DNA from: Oscarella lobularis
Lineage: Eukaryota > Porifera > Homoscleromorpha > Homosclerophorida > Oscarellidae
DNA length: 64,000 nt
Reading direction: 5' to 3'
Assembly (NCBI RefSeq): GCF_947507565.1
Contig: NC_089176.1
Span: forward strand, 3,410,001-3,474,000
Every line of letters begins with the position of its first letter. Position 1 is the stretch's first letter. Below, piece after piece: positions 21,737 to 33,675 of this stretch. A program made the translations under genes and the position numbers. The notes below the pieces were generated by a model. That model was not told the DNA's origin. It saw only the letters and a list, made by a program, of their open reading frames with translations, and did no database searches.

Positions 21737-22228
21737 TGCGACGAACAATTCAGTAGTCCATCGACGGCGTCTTATGCCTGTTGTGAACACTAATGGAATT
21801 CAAAAACGAATGTGGTTTTTCGGTTTTTGCTTCAGCATCGAACGTGGTTTTTCGGTTTTTGCTTTCAGCATCGAACGTGGACCCATAGTGCCTTATCTAA
21901 GTCTTCTAAGAAGGTTTTATCACTAGGAAACGGGAAACAGGTACTCGTCGAGGTGATGTCGAACACATTTTTTTTCAACGGGGTCGTTTCGCGAATGCTG
22001 AATTGCATCGGTCGTAAATTCTGACCTTTCTAATCAACTCGGCCCGTGTAGACTCGACAAAAAAGGGGTGGAAAATCCCGTTTCTGGCACCTTCCCTTGG
22101 ACGTTCGATGTCAACGTGCGCTACAGGTCCTGACGTCAGGACCACAAACTTCCGGAGTTTCGATTATAACGACGCTAGTACCTGAATGCTTTCTTTCGTC
22201 ATCTGTACAGTAGGTGTGCTAAAATAAA
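21737..22228. other. Spacer between the two CARD-coiled-coil genes
   Basis: Contains the presumed promoter of copy A and the 3' end of copy B. It includes a two-copy direct repeat at 21812-21876. No further gene is supported. Confidence 0.45.
21812..21876. repeat. Two-copy 32/33-bp direct repeat
   Basis: Units 21812-21843 and 21844-21876 (gtggtttttcggtttttgct...) are identical apart from one extra T. They lie just upstream of the copy A start. Confidence 0.8.
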
Positions 22229-24087
22229 TCAGAATGTTGCCCACGGACCACTCTCTGAGCGTTCTCGGTGAGTTGCACGGTTAGAATCAATTTTGGAGTC
22301 TATTTTCTGCTGATCATCTTGTTCTCTAGAAAATGCTTCATCTGGCAAGTCCGGTTCTGGGGGTAGTGGATGACACTGGCCAAATCCCTGGGATTCCTGT
22401 ATGCAGCCAAACATAAATTCTGATCACTGCTAATGGCGCTAAATTCTTACTCGGGTAGTAAAAGCACCACCGTGACCGTCTAGCTCTGTCTTGTATTGAA
22501 ATTGCTTCAAGTAGTTTAGCTAGAATTTCGTCCCTATTATGATATGATGTATAGCGCAAGTCATACCTCGTTTGACATTGTTCTATTATCCTGAAATTGA
22601 AATTCAATGTCAAGAGCACATCTACTGTACTTCTAATCTACCTTACTTACACGATATAAGTCGGACACCTACGGTAAACACAAACATTACAGTCAATGTT
22701 TCATGTGCCGTTAGCAGTACCATATTTTCCATCTTCACCAATTCATTTTTAAGCCTGGAATTTTCATTCTTCAAAGAACGTAAACACATGACGCTCTCAC
22801 ATTAATTTAATTTTTCTACTGTATATACTACTTTTGCCTCCTCCAGCGCTTCCTCTGATTCCTTTCTGGCCTTCTGTTCTTTAGCCAATGCATCCTAAGA
22901 AGGCATAGCACATACCGCTAGTTGATTAGACAAAATCAAACCGTTGAATCCGTTTCAAGATCGGTGTATTGCTAACAAAACAATTAAAAATGTAATCGTT
23001 TAGCCTAAATCCCTGCTTACTTTGCAAAAAAGAGAAGTAAGTGATCTCTTCTCCTATGGAATAAAACATTAGTTAATTTAGTGCAATAAGATCACTACAT
23101 ATTTGCCTCTTTCAGCTTCTTCACTTTTTCTTCTGCCTCTCTCATCACTTTATTCATACTTTTACACTGACTGCACAGCTGCTGGTCTTCCCTTTTTGTC
23201 TGTACCTAGATGGAAAGAGAAAAGAGAGTAACAAGCCGTTTATTTTTTCTAAAAGAGAAATCACCTTTTCAGCAGCATCTGTTATGACCTGACTGCCCCC
23301 AGCAGCAATCGTTCTATTCAAACGTTCACCTGACTCGTGTGCTTGGGGTTGAAATGAGTTTCGATACCCTCAAGAGCAGTTCACTTACAGAACAAGAACT
23401 AAATAGGTAAGAAAAACTAAGGCACCTCCAAAATAAGGAGTACAATCAGGCGAAGAATCTCCAACAGTAAAACGCACGGTTTTTTCTAAAACTCCTTTCG
23501 AATTATTTCATAGCTTAAGCAAAAATCAAACTACCTTCAAAACCTGGGTTAGGCGCTGTATGATAAGAACGTTGACGTTGTGATGACGACAATGACGGGA
23601 CGACGTGCGGAGCAGTGCGAGAATATGACCTACTAGAAGCAACGTTTCTCCCGTGATCTGCCGGAGTAGGCAAATTAGGAAGACTGTTCAAATATAATTC
23701 GGGCTCATTGACAGTCAAAGGCCTTTCAAACGACATCGTCGGTGTTCCCGTTGACGAATCGCCGCTCGTTGTTCTGCGTGCAAACCTGTGAAGATGATCC
23801 ACGACAAAAGGGTATGAGGCCTTTCTAAGGGCATTGCAGAATCGTCCGAACGTGTCCTGGCCCTTTCCTCGAAGGTGCAACGAAAAGAGAGAATGCACCT
23901 TTTGCTCGTGGGCCAGAGTATCGACCTTCAGTTTGTCAACCTCTCCAAAATCCAATAACGATTCTTCCATAAGACAGTGTAAAAATTTTAGGTCAATTCT
24001 CAGCGCTTTTGTCAGGTAGGTGATGTTGGGAGTGATGTAAAGATTGATCCATTCGTGCTCCGAACTTTGATCGGTGGCAAAGGCCAT
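22229..24087 (-). CDS. CARD-coiled-coil adaptor, copy B
   Basis: Starts at ATG 24087 (MAFATDQSSEHEWINLY) and stops at 22229-22231, with about ten exons. Exon 1 gives a CARD-like domain aligned with copy A: EWINLYITPNITYLTKAL, LMEESLLDFGEVDKLKVD, HSLFSLHLRGKGQDTFGRF. A Ser/Pro-rich linker follows (SSRSYSRTAPHVVPSLSSSQ). Later exons are heptad-rich: TKREDQQLCSQCKSMNKVM, EEKVKKLKEA, LAKEQKARKESEEALEEAK, LKNENSRLKNELVKMENM. The tail ends with GPWATF. It is a tandem paralogue of the downstream copy A on the same strand. The likely role is a scaffold in innate or stress signalling, by analogy with CARD9/BCL10 modules. That is inference from layout, not orthology. Confidence 0.75.
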
Positions 24088-24278
24088 TGGATAGACTAGA
24101 GACTAGAAACCGTGGTCCAGCGATGGCTCAGGAACCTGTAGCTACTAGTGGTAGTCTACTAGTGGTAGGAAAACTATACGGTGACGCACGTTAGATTGCT
24201 GCTAACCACGCCCACTAACTTTTAGAGTGACATCTGTCAAAAAGAAAAAAGCGACGTATCCAAACAGGCAAAGAAGTT

Positions 24279-27144
24279 TTAGGAATGACTTCTCTTCAAA
24301 CCATCCATGTCAAAAGTGACTTGTTTATTTCCCACGAGCTCAAACTGAGCTCTAAGCCCGCCAATTTGTACTCCATACAAACCAGGTAAAATGGCTTCCA
24401 CGCCTCGCTTATCGACTTGAGAAACGACCGAAGGCGGAACAGACAAGTGAACGGTAGTCGACTCCCCGGGCTGAAGAAAAACGCGCGAAAAACCGTACAA
24501 TTCCTTCAGAGGAGCGTCGGGATGAGCGGTGAGATCGTTCGTCAAGAAAGCGAGCACGGCATCACTGCCAGCCAGACTACCGGTATTCCTGACAGTCACA
24601 GTGTACTGAATGGGAGTATCGTGCACGTTCAATGCATCTTCGGTCGTAAAGGTCGAGTAGAGTCGCGTGCTGCTGTCCCACGTGTAGTTGAACGTCGTGT
24701 ACGACAGCCCAAAGCCAAATTCCCACAAAGGCTTACCGGTGTAGTGACGATAGGTAATACCACCGTTGTCTCGCAAACTCATGTCGAACATGCTCCTCTT
24801 CGACACGAAATCGGACGGGTAGATCGTGTACGGAAGCCTACCGGCCGGATTCACTTTACCCAACAATACGTCGGCAATAGCATCGCCGCCCATTTCGCCC
24901 GGATAGAACGCTTCCACGATAGCCGGAACGTGTTTGGCTACCCACTCGATTGCCAATGGGCCTCCGTTTATCAATACGACTACAGTTGGCTTTTTCGTGG
25001 CGACGACTTTTTGAATGAGCTGGGTTTGAGCTCCTGGTAAGTCGAGAGTCGTTCGATCGAGACCTTCTCGTTCCTGCGTCTGATGAAGACCGACGAACAC
25101 AACGGCGACGTCGCTTGAAGCGGCGGCGGTTGCGGCGGCGTCGATCAACGACGTGTCATTGTCGTCGATGTTGCATCCCTGAGCGTATTTGATTCGTTGG
25201 GCGCCGAGCAGAGCGGTCAGCGCCTGAAGCGGAGAGTGCGAATCGACGAGCGTGTTCGTTCCGTGGTAGTTGCTCAGCAAGTCTTGAGTCGCGTTCGCGT
25301 GGGGACCAATAACGGCTAATGTGTGAATCTACGCTCAGAAATAAAATTCGAAATAGATTCGCTTTTCTTATTCACCTTTCTTTGATCAAGCGGAAGAAGA
25401 TTATCGTCGTTTTTCAGTAAGACAATCATCTGCTGAGCGGCTTCGTATGCCAGTTGCCGCGACGCTGGAGTATCAACCGACTCCGGGCCAAGACTCTAAA
25501 CACAGGGGTCAGATAAATATAATAGAGATGCATGTACCTTATAGGGAACCATCTCTGGTGGATCCATCTCACCGAGTCGAAAGAACTCTCTATAAATGCG
25601 AAACAACGCTTCGTCGACAGCCGCTTGCGGCACGAAGCCGCCGTTGACGGCGTCAAGCAAGTACGTATTGTAAAAGCTTCCGCAGTTGAGATCGCATCCG
25701 CCAAGAAGGCCCGCTTTGCACGTATCATTGCTATTATTCGTGTAGTGATGTCTGTTCTGAATGACGCTGATCGCGGAGCAATCGCTGACGATGAAACCGT
25801 CAAAGCCCCACTCGCCGCGCGCGATCGTGTTCTGATAGAGCGAATTGGCGCAGCTCGGAATGCCGTTCACCGCGTTGTACGAGCACATAATTCCCTGAAC
25901 GTGAGCGCGTTCGACGCAACTGCGAAACGGAACGAAGTAATATTCAACCAAATCCTGATCGGATACGATGGCGTTGAAGTCCATTCGACCCGTTCCATTC
26001 CAGTGCTCCAAGTCGTAGGCGCTGAAGTGCTTGCACGCGGACACAACTTTGAGATAGCGTCCGCTATTCATTGACTGGAGTCCCGTCGAGTAGTGAGCGA
26101 CGTATTCGGCCGTTAGGAACGGATCTTCGCCCGGTACTTCTTGCCCGCGACCCCAGCGCGGATCTTTGAACAGATTGACGTCCGGCGCCCAGAATGCGAT
26201 GCCCGTCACGCCCTGGTTGTGCAGCGCGCGAGCTTCGGTTGAGACCGTCTCGCCGGCTAGACTCCACAGAGTGTGATTGAATGTCGCCGCGAGGCCGAGT
26301 GCGTGCGGAAACGACGTCGGGCAGCCCGTGCTACCGCTCGCCGCCGTTCCGCAGCGACTACGAACGCCGTGTAGACACTCGGCGAATTTAAATTGCGGAA
26401 CGCCAAGTCTTGGCACTCCTGGATTTTTATTCTGCATATTTTGAATCTAAAAATAAAACGAATGAATTTGTGAGCCCCGTTCAGTTGTTGCCTCACAAGC
26501 ACACTTATACCTTTTCAATCAGTTTCAATCGAGATACCAGATCCTTTGCTCTTGTCTCCGCATCGAGCGTGTAATTGCAGTAAGCATAGGTGTTATACGG
26601 AGCAATGGTGCAGTTCACACTATCACCGGCGTCCAAGCACAAGTCGTCGTTCGCTTTCGAGCGAATTGTTCTATCGGTGGCATTGTAGACAAAAGACTGT
26701 TCGACGCTTCCCGAGCACGGCCACATCTCCACGTTGGCGCCGCTGAAGTTGGTCGAAGGAGCGGCGGCAACGCATTTTCCGTTCATGAGGCTGACAATTT
26801 CCCCGCTGGTTGTATTGTAGGTGAACTGCTCATTCCACGGCGTCTTTGACGGCCCGAAGACCTGAATGCACGACAATATTGACGTTGGTTTTCTGGCTTG
26901 CTGTATCTTCTACCTGAACGTTTGCTCCCGTATCATTCCTGTAGTTCGCTATGTCGAGCACTCTTCCGTTGATTTTGAGCTGAATGTGATCGTTTGGAGG
27001 ACCCTTCTGAACGATCTTCCACTGCTGACGAAAACCGCCGTTGCAAGTCCATAATTGGACGTTGGTGGAGCCAGGAACAGGGTCATCTTTCCCCCGAGCT
27101 GTAGCGGTCAAGAGAAAGAGGAGGCACAGTAGAGTCGTTCTCAT
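24279..27144 (-). CDS. Secreted GH3 glycosidase with ricin-type lectin region
   Basis: Five exons read in a closed frame: 27144-26914, 26861-26511, 26446-25538, 25495-25376 and 25328-24279, totalling 886 aa. The signal peptide is MRTTLLCLLFLLTATARG. Residues about 25-170 form a ricin-type beta-trefoil-like region (VQLWTCNGGFRQQWKI, VEMWPCSGSVEQSF). The GH3 N-domain has WAPDVNLFKDPRWGRGQE, KHFSAYD and the nucleophile Asp in GFIVSDCSAI. The GH3 C-domain has QEREGLDR, supplying the expected acid/base, and GEMGGDAIADVLLG. A fibronectin-III-like tail closes the protein. This is the layout of plant and fungal beta-xylosidases and arabinosidases plus a lectin module. Secretion and xylan- or glycan-type substrates are inferred. 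Its ATG lies 143 bp from the end of the aconitase gene. Confidence 0.92.
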
Positions 27145-27287
27145 CGTTGATCTCAGCTATGCAAAACAGCTAGTGTAGGGGGTATATCCACGTGAGACCG
27201 AATATACTATCATCACACGAGCGAATAATACATCGCGCTACAACTTAACAGCGAGGGGTCTTTGTCTTGGCTTGCAGGCGTTTCTCT

Positions 27288-30200
27288 CTATTTGCCGGCA
27301 GACACTTCGGCCATGCGATTGAGTGCACTTCCCGCTTGAAACCACGAAAGCTGCAAGTCGTTCATGGTGTGATTCAACAGAAACGAGTCGGACGAACCGT
27401 CAGAATGACGTACAGTGCATTGAACAGGCTAAGGACGCGTTGCGAGAGAAGAAACACTACGCTTCTAACTCTAGATACCTTTCCAGGTGCCATATCTTTC
27501 AGATTCGTCAAAGAAAGTCGGTCGTCGGGACGAATTTTGTCGTAGTCAGCCGGATCGGCGAATGTGAGAGGCAACATGCCTGTTAAAAAATTAACTCAAC
27601 AAAAGGACTCCTCAAAGACCAAACCTTGCTTCTTCAAGTTCGTTTCTAAAGAGAAAAAAATCAATAGAGAAGCATTACGGTCTCAACTAGACGCACGAAC
27701 CGTGAATTCGCGCAAAGCTTCGAACGATTACGGCGCGTCCGCCGAGATGCCTCGGCTCCAAGGCGGCGTGCTCGCGACTGCTTCCTTCGCCGTAGTTGTC
27801 GTCACCGACCACAGCCCAAACGGTGTTGTGAGCCTAGAAACTCCGATTTTCGACTCAAAATCAACGAAAGCGGATCTGAGATTGATTACCTTATAGTATC
27901 TGGCAGTGCCCGGAACATCGCCATACTCGCCAGTCAGCTGATTCTTGACGCAATTCACCTTGTCGTTTTCCGCATTGACGGCTCTGGAGACTCAAATTCT
28001 GGTATAAGAAAATCTCATTTTCTTAATGTGCTAACCCGAGGAACATGTTGTTGGAAATGTTGTCCAGGTGACCACGGTATTTGAGCCACGGACCGCCGGC
28101 GCTAATGTGATCCGTCGTGCATTTTCCCTTCACCTTGAACAGCGAGGCTGGAGGGGAAAAAACTAGATTTTAGGAGCTCTCCTATACTTTAATCAGTATT
28201 GGCATGTCCGTCAAGTCCTTTCCATCCCACTTGTCGAAGGGTTCCAAAAGCTGCAGACGTTCACTGGAAGAGAATATCTATAAAGCTCCTACTAACATCT
28301 AGCCTATAACCCAAACCTCTTGGGATCAACATTAACGCTAACGCTGCCATCTGACGGAGCCTAGATATCAAATGATTTTTCTTCAGCGACTACGAAAGCA
28401 GAGAAACAAACTTGATAAGTTTCCTGACCCGGATCAAAGCCCTTGATATAACCACCAGTAAGGCAATTTCACTAAGAGAAATCTCTTGTACCATATACCT
28501 TTGCTGGGAGCTCGTCGCCATACGGACTCTTCAGTTTAAACTTTTTTCCTAAAGAAATAAACGTGAATCTCATTATAAATAAAACGTAGTTCCAGTTCAC
28601 CGTCAGATCCTGTCAGTTCATCAGTGAGAGGATTGAATGACAAATCGCCGGCCAGAGCTAAGGCAGTGACAATCTACGAAAGACATTTAACCTAAATCAC
28701 ATTTTAGAACATTCCACTGACTTCAGGAGATGCAACGAAAGCGTGAGTCGCCGGATTCGCGTCATTGCGACCAGTGAAATTTCGATTATATGACGTCACG
28801 ATAGTGTTCTTCTCGCCTTTCTCCACGTCTTTCCTACGTTCAATATAATAGCTGACGTAGCGTAGAGACAAGAGTGCTCGCACCTTTTCCACTGTCCTAT
28901 GCACGGACCACAGGCGTTGGCCAGCACCACGCCACCTACAGCTCGCAAAGTCTCGCTCTGTAGAAGAAAACGGCGATGCAACACCATAAACGAGTCGAAA
29001 AAAAATTGACGTACCAAGCCGTCGCGTTCTAAAGTAGCCCTGATCTGTTCGGATCCAGGAGTGACAGTGAACTTGGACCTGAAATAAGAAGTCAGAAATG
29101 AATTATTATCTCCGTAGAGACGTTTTTTTACTTCGCTTTGACTCCGTGATCAAGTGCCTGCTTGGCTATGCTAGCAGATCGGCCCATGTCTTCATAGCTG
29201 CTGTTTGTACAGCTGCCAATCAGAGCTTACATGAAAGGGAGATGAATAAAGATATACCAACGTTTTTGCGTTCATTTACCAACTCGGATATCCGTCGGCC
29301 AACCGGCGGATTGCGCATTTTCGCCAAGTTTCGAAATCGGATGAGCCAAGTCCGGCGTGAAAGGACCATTGACGTGGGGTTCAAGCTTCAATAGACACCA
29401 ATAACAAATACCAAAGTGACGCAGCAATAAAACGATACCTCACTCAGATTGATCTCTATCACTTGATCATAGTGTGCACCCTTGTCAGAGACAAGGTTCT
29501 CCGAAAACGCTTCAGCCAGAGAAGCAATGCCTACCACAAGAAAAGATCTTAGTTGCCACAATGTGGATCAACGACTTTACTTTCTCTCCTAGTTGCCTTC
29601 AAATAGTCGCCCATTCGGCTATTATACGGAAATATAGACGTCGTCGCGCCAATCTCCGCACCCATATTACATATGGTTCCCATGCCTAAAAACAAATAAA
29701 TAAAAGATGAGAAAAAAGAAAGCTCATTAGATTCTCTTGACCAGTGCATGAGATAGAATCGACGCCTGGTCCAAAATATTCGATGATGGCACCTGTTCCA
29801 CCCTTGACCGTCAAAACCCCGGCAACTTTCAAAATAACGTCTAAATAAACAAAAAGTACCAATGCTTGTTCTTATAAAAAAATTATTTTCTTACCCTTTG
29901 GTGACGTCCAGTCTTTTAGTTCACCAGTGAGCTTGACGCCAATAACCTTGTTTGAGGACGAAATGAAGGTGTTCTTCTCCTTGAAACTCTCTTGCTTACC
30001 TTTGGACACTTGAGTTCCCAAGGTATGTCGGCCATGACGTCGACGGCATCGGCTCCTCCAACGCCAATACAAACACCAGCCAAACCGCCTTGCAGGAAGA
30101 AAAACGAAAAGATTACAGACACGAAAGGCCTATTTTTTCCCCCCCGGTACCTCCGTTCGGAGTATGACTGTCTGTGCCAATCATAAGCAATCCCGGAAAA

Positions 30201-31135
30201 ACGTAGTTTTCCAGAAGAATCTATTTGAGTGTCAATTAAAGGCTGGATGCATTTCGTAAGAAAACATATGTGGTACCTGATGAATAATTCCACTGCCCGG
30301 TCGCCAGAAACCCACTCCATAGTTGGAACTAGCAGTTGACAAGAAATTGTAGACTTCCTTGTTGAGATCCTTAGCAAAACGCAATGAGATTTTGCCACCC
30401 ACCGAGGTACCATTACCTTGGCTGACGCCAAATCTTTGTCAGCTCCAACCTGAGCTTCAATCAAATGGTCACAATGTATAGTCGACGGAACGGCAACCTA
30501 AAGTCAAACCTCAGTGTTGTACAAATAAAATCCTCAATTAGAACGACCTTTGGCAAACCGCTGGAGATAAACTGCAACATGGCCATCTAAGAGAATCAAT
30601 ATACAAGCTCACTAATAAATGATTCTATGTTTACCTGAGCCGTGGCATCCTGCATCGCTACTCGATCAGGCCGAAGACGCAGGTAACTTTCTCCACGAAC
30701 AATATCCTAGACAATCACAAGAAAAAAGTTTTTAGTTATCCAGCAAATAAGAGCGTACTGTGTACTAGGACTTGCCTGCGTCTCCGGCGAGTCCAGATGA
30801 CCGTAGAGAATCTTCTCCGACAGCGTTAGTGGTCGATTGAGAGATTTTCGAACTGTTTTTAAATTGCGGTCGATTCTCTCGTAGTTGATGTGAGCGTTCG
30901 GCTCGAAATGGCTCATCGGGACCTTCATAGGGTGGATTTTCTCGCTTGATTTAACTACTGCTTTCTTTTTCGAACCGTTTGCGCCGCTGCCAAAGCCGAT
31001 AGGCGTCTCGTAGCCACGGAAACGACCTGCATGAGAAGAAGTTTCCAAAAGGGGCCTCGATTGTAATTTTCTGCTTCGAGACGTTTTTAAAAATAATTGC
31101 GCTTCTCTTACGTGGTTTCTCGCGAAGCGTAGCAT
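27288..31135 (-). CDS. ACO2: Mitochondrial aconitase
   Basis: Many-exon gene from ATG 31135 (MLRFARNH) to stop 27288-27290. The conserved ACO2 order is clear: [91 protein letters not shown] and [12 protein letters not shown] (the iron-sulfur cysteine regions), [29 protein letters not shown] and [14 protein letters not shown]. It interconverts citrate and isocitrate through a 4Fe-4S cluster in the matrix. The first intron after GHLDSPETQ uses a GC donor (CAG|gcaagt at 30774) and the acceptor before 30706. The basic, Ser/Arg-rich N-terminal stretch fits a mitochondrial presequence, though a GTAAGA after MLRFARNH could be an alternative donor, so the exact presequence is uncertain. Confidence 0.95.
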
Positions 31136-31890
31136 TGTCGAAAAGCCGGCTTTCGCGTAAATGAATCTTGCAGCGGACGCGTGCGCATGCGAGCTCCTCG
31201 AAGGCGGAGCCTATATATAACAAAGCACTGGATGACGTAACGACTGATGAAACCGAGCAAACGCAACTCTGCATTCAGTTGCGTAAGCTCCCACTCCAGA
31301 ACCAAATGTTGTGCATACCTATTTAGGATTCTTAATTAGGCACAAATTTGACCTACAGCGCTCACATTGGGGACTCCATTGCAGCGTGCGGCGTGCGCTA
31401 GGCAGCAGTTTCAGCCTGAGCCCCTAGCCGCCTGAGTGCCTGAGCCTCCAGGAGGAATAATGGAAGGCAACACAACTGTCAGCCAGCCTACGGCAGTAGC
31501 GTCTAAAGCCACGGAGGACAGGGGAAGAGCCAATCAAAAGAGGCAAGAGTTGCGGGCGCACGATTTATGCACTTTCACTGATACTGCGGTTGTTTTTTTT
31601 GTAGAAAAAGTGATCATTTTGTTGATAAGGATCCTACAATTACAATTAGCGTGAAGTAATTGCTTCTTGTAGTGACGTTGTTGCTTCTCTACTAGTTCCG
31701 CACTGTATTTTAGGCCACGACGCCGATGCCTTATTCTCTGATAGACATCCTAACGCTGTGTTTTTATAGAATTTCTTGCACATGTAAATATTCGTACATT
31801 TGAATCACGTGACTGCGCGTGATTGTTTAGACGTGCGCATGCCAAGAAGCTATTCTACACCATTCTACACACGGATCCGTGGTACAGCGC
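31136..31890. promoter_or_regulatory. Divergent upstream region, ACO2 / kelch gene
   Basis: About 750 bp separates the minus-strand aconitase ATG from the first usable kelch ATG. Leader exons of the plus-strand gene may lie here: an ATG at about 31458 opens a short frame and acceptors precede 31831. I could not connect them convincingly. No repeat is seen. Confidence 0.35.
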
Positions 31891-33531
31891 AATGGGTAAG
31901 CACGCACTTTGCCGCGACAGCAGGCCCATAACTCATCGTGTAGGTGCATCTGTTGCTCACTACCCTCCTGTGCAGCAGCACTCGGCTGCAGTTGTAAGTA
32001 GTAAGGCCTACATCATTGGAGGCTTGCGTCATTACCCGTCGAAGAAAGATGAGCTCTACCCTTGGTCAAGCATCTTTTGCGTTGATTTCAAGTCAAAGAG
32101 CTTTGAGATGCCATCGAGTGTCATTAGCGAGCCTTTGCCGTCTTCTTTTGCAGCCGGGTGTGCTTCTGTTGACGAAACAATCTATTTGTATGGGGGCGAG
32201 ACCAAGACTGGCGCTTCTGAAAGTGAACTTTCTGACCAGCTCTTTGGGCTAAACGTTACCACCATGGCATGGTTCACCGTCGAGTCCGGTGGGTCTCAGC
32301 CAGTTGCTCGAACGGGCCATGCTATGTGTAGTGTCGGGAATCAACTGGTGCTTTTCGGAGGGTACGGCCTTGAGCCACCTCCAGGGATATTGGCAGAAGG
32401 ATCCAGGTGGAAGCCTAGACGTGGAGCTAGAGGATGGAGCAGCGAGTTAGCCACGTTACAAGTACATCCTTTACCAGGTATATAGTGCGCTTCACAAACT
32501 GTACCTTAGGGAGAAAGGGATGCATGCCTTTGATGTTTTAGGAAATTGGTTTCGACCAAAGTGCATTGGAGCTTGGCCTGCTGAAAGAGCCTGCCATACT
32601 ATGACAACTGTTGGTGAAAACAAAGTCGCTTTGTTTGGAGGTTGGAACGAATCTGGTACTCTTAACGATTTGCATATTTTGTCAATTGCTAATGAATGGG
32701 TAATTGTTTTTCCTAAAGTCCTTCTTGACAATGATACTGTTCCCTTTTAGACTTGGTCACGCGTTCGTGGAGCTTCAGACGACCCAAAGCTACCGTTTGT
32801 TTTTAATCACACCGCAACGTATTTGAATCCAGAACCGGAATTTCATTTACTTCTGTTACTTGGAGGCATGGAAGGCTCCAACAATAAAGAGTCCAAATTT
32901 AAGCAGAACTGTTACCTCATAGATGTTCAGACAGGCCTAACAACACAAGTAAGATAGTGATAGATTTCAATGCATTGTGTCAAGTCTTCTAATTGCAGCT
33001 ATCTGACTGTCAAGTTGCTAGAGCGGGACACTCGTCGTCATGCGTAACTAATCCCGATGGAACGGCTGTTATCTACGTGCATGGCGGAATTGGCGAAAGT
33101 GGTGGAAGTGTCAACAAGTCATTGGTCTTTTGGTGGAGTAAGCTGCTTTCTGCACTGTGAAAGTTTACCTCAGAAAATTTCTAGGTCCTGGGTGTTTTAC
33201 CACGCTGAAAAGACTTTCGTCTCTTGAAGAAATACCATCTTTAGCATTTGAAGAAAGGCATCGTTTAGAGAGTGCAAGCTTTCGTGCCACAGTGCTTCAG
33301 AAGCTGGTCAGGAAACGGGATTCTTTGACCTCCCAAGAGAGGCCAAATAGCTCTAGACAACAAAAGACAACGTCAGTAATTTGTGGAAAGTGCAAGAGAT
33401 ATTATTAATTAATGATTATTAGATTCCCTCTTTCTATTGCTCCTGACTCAGCAAGTCATGCCAGCGGATCAGTAGCTTCCTCTGAAACTCCTCGCAGTAA
33501 CGACCACGACGAAGAAGAAGACTACTTTTAA
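31891..33531 (+). CDS. Kelch-repeat protein
   Basis: At least six exons ending at TAA 33529-33531 (DHDEEEDYF). Kelch blades are visible: HSAAVVSSKAYIIGGLRH, VDETIYLYGGETK, GHAMCSVGNQLVLFGGYG, ACHTMTTVGENKVALFGGWN, LLLLLGGMEGSN and GHSSSCVTNPDGTAVIYVHG. It has no BTB, F-box or kinase domain in the part I can read. A helical, charged segment after the blades (LEEIPSLAFEERHRLESAS) leads to an acidic tail. The start is uncertain: ATG 31891 is used, but a GTAAGC immediately after it could be a donor, with the true start further upstream. It is convergent with the kelch receptor kinase and only 144 bp from it. The role is unknown; it is probably a beta-propeller interaction scaffold. Confidence 0.75.
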
Positions 33532-33675
33532 CTAGCCAAACCAGCTGAGCTACGGTACGTTGTACGTTGAACGTCTCTCCAAGCTTCTATGCTGAGCCAG
33601 TTATACAAATAAGAAAACGAATATGTGATCAGTAACGCATTGCCATCCATAAATCCTATAAACAGTACATACCTT

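Noticed and set aside
21812-21876. CRISPR-like repeat
   Set aside because: There are only two adjoining units with no spacers, in a eukaryotic promoter.
22572-22805. Plus-strand frame within the CARD-coiled-coil copy B locus
   Set aside because: It is antisense to inferred coiled-coil exons and introns and has no recognisable motif.
31436-31654. A 5' frame as the first exon of the kelch gene
   Set aside because: No donor/acceptor pair links it in frame to the kelch blades. It could be a leader exon but I cannot support it.
33157-33408. A separate small gene inside the kelch locus
   Set aside because: It is the continuation of the kelch gene's last exons, in the same frame after the splice at about 33184.
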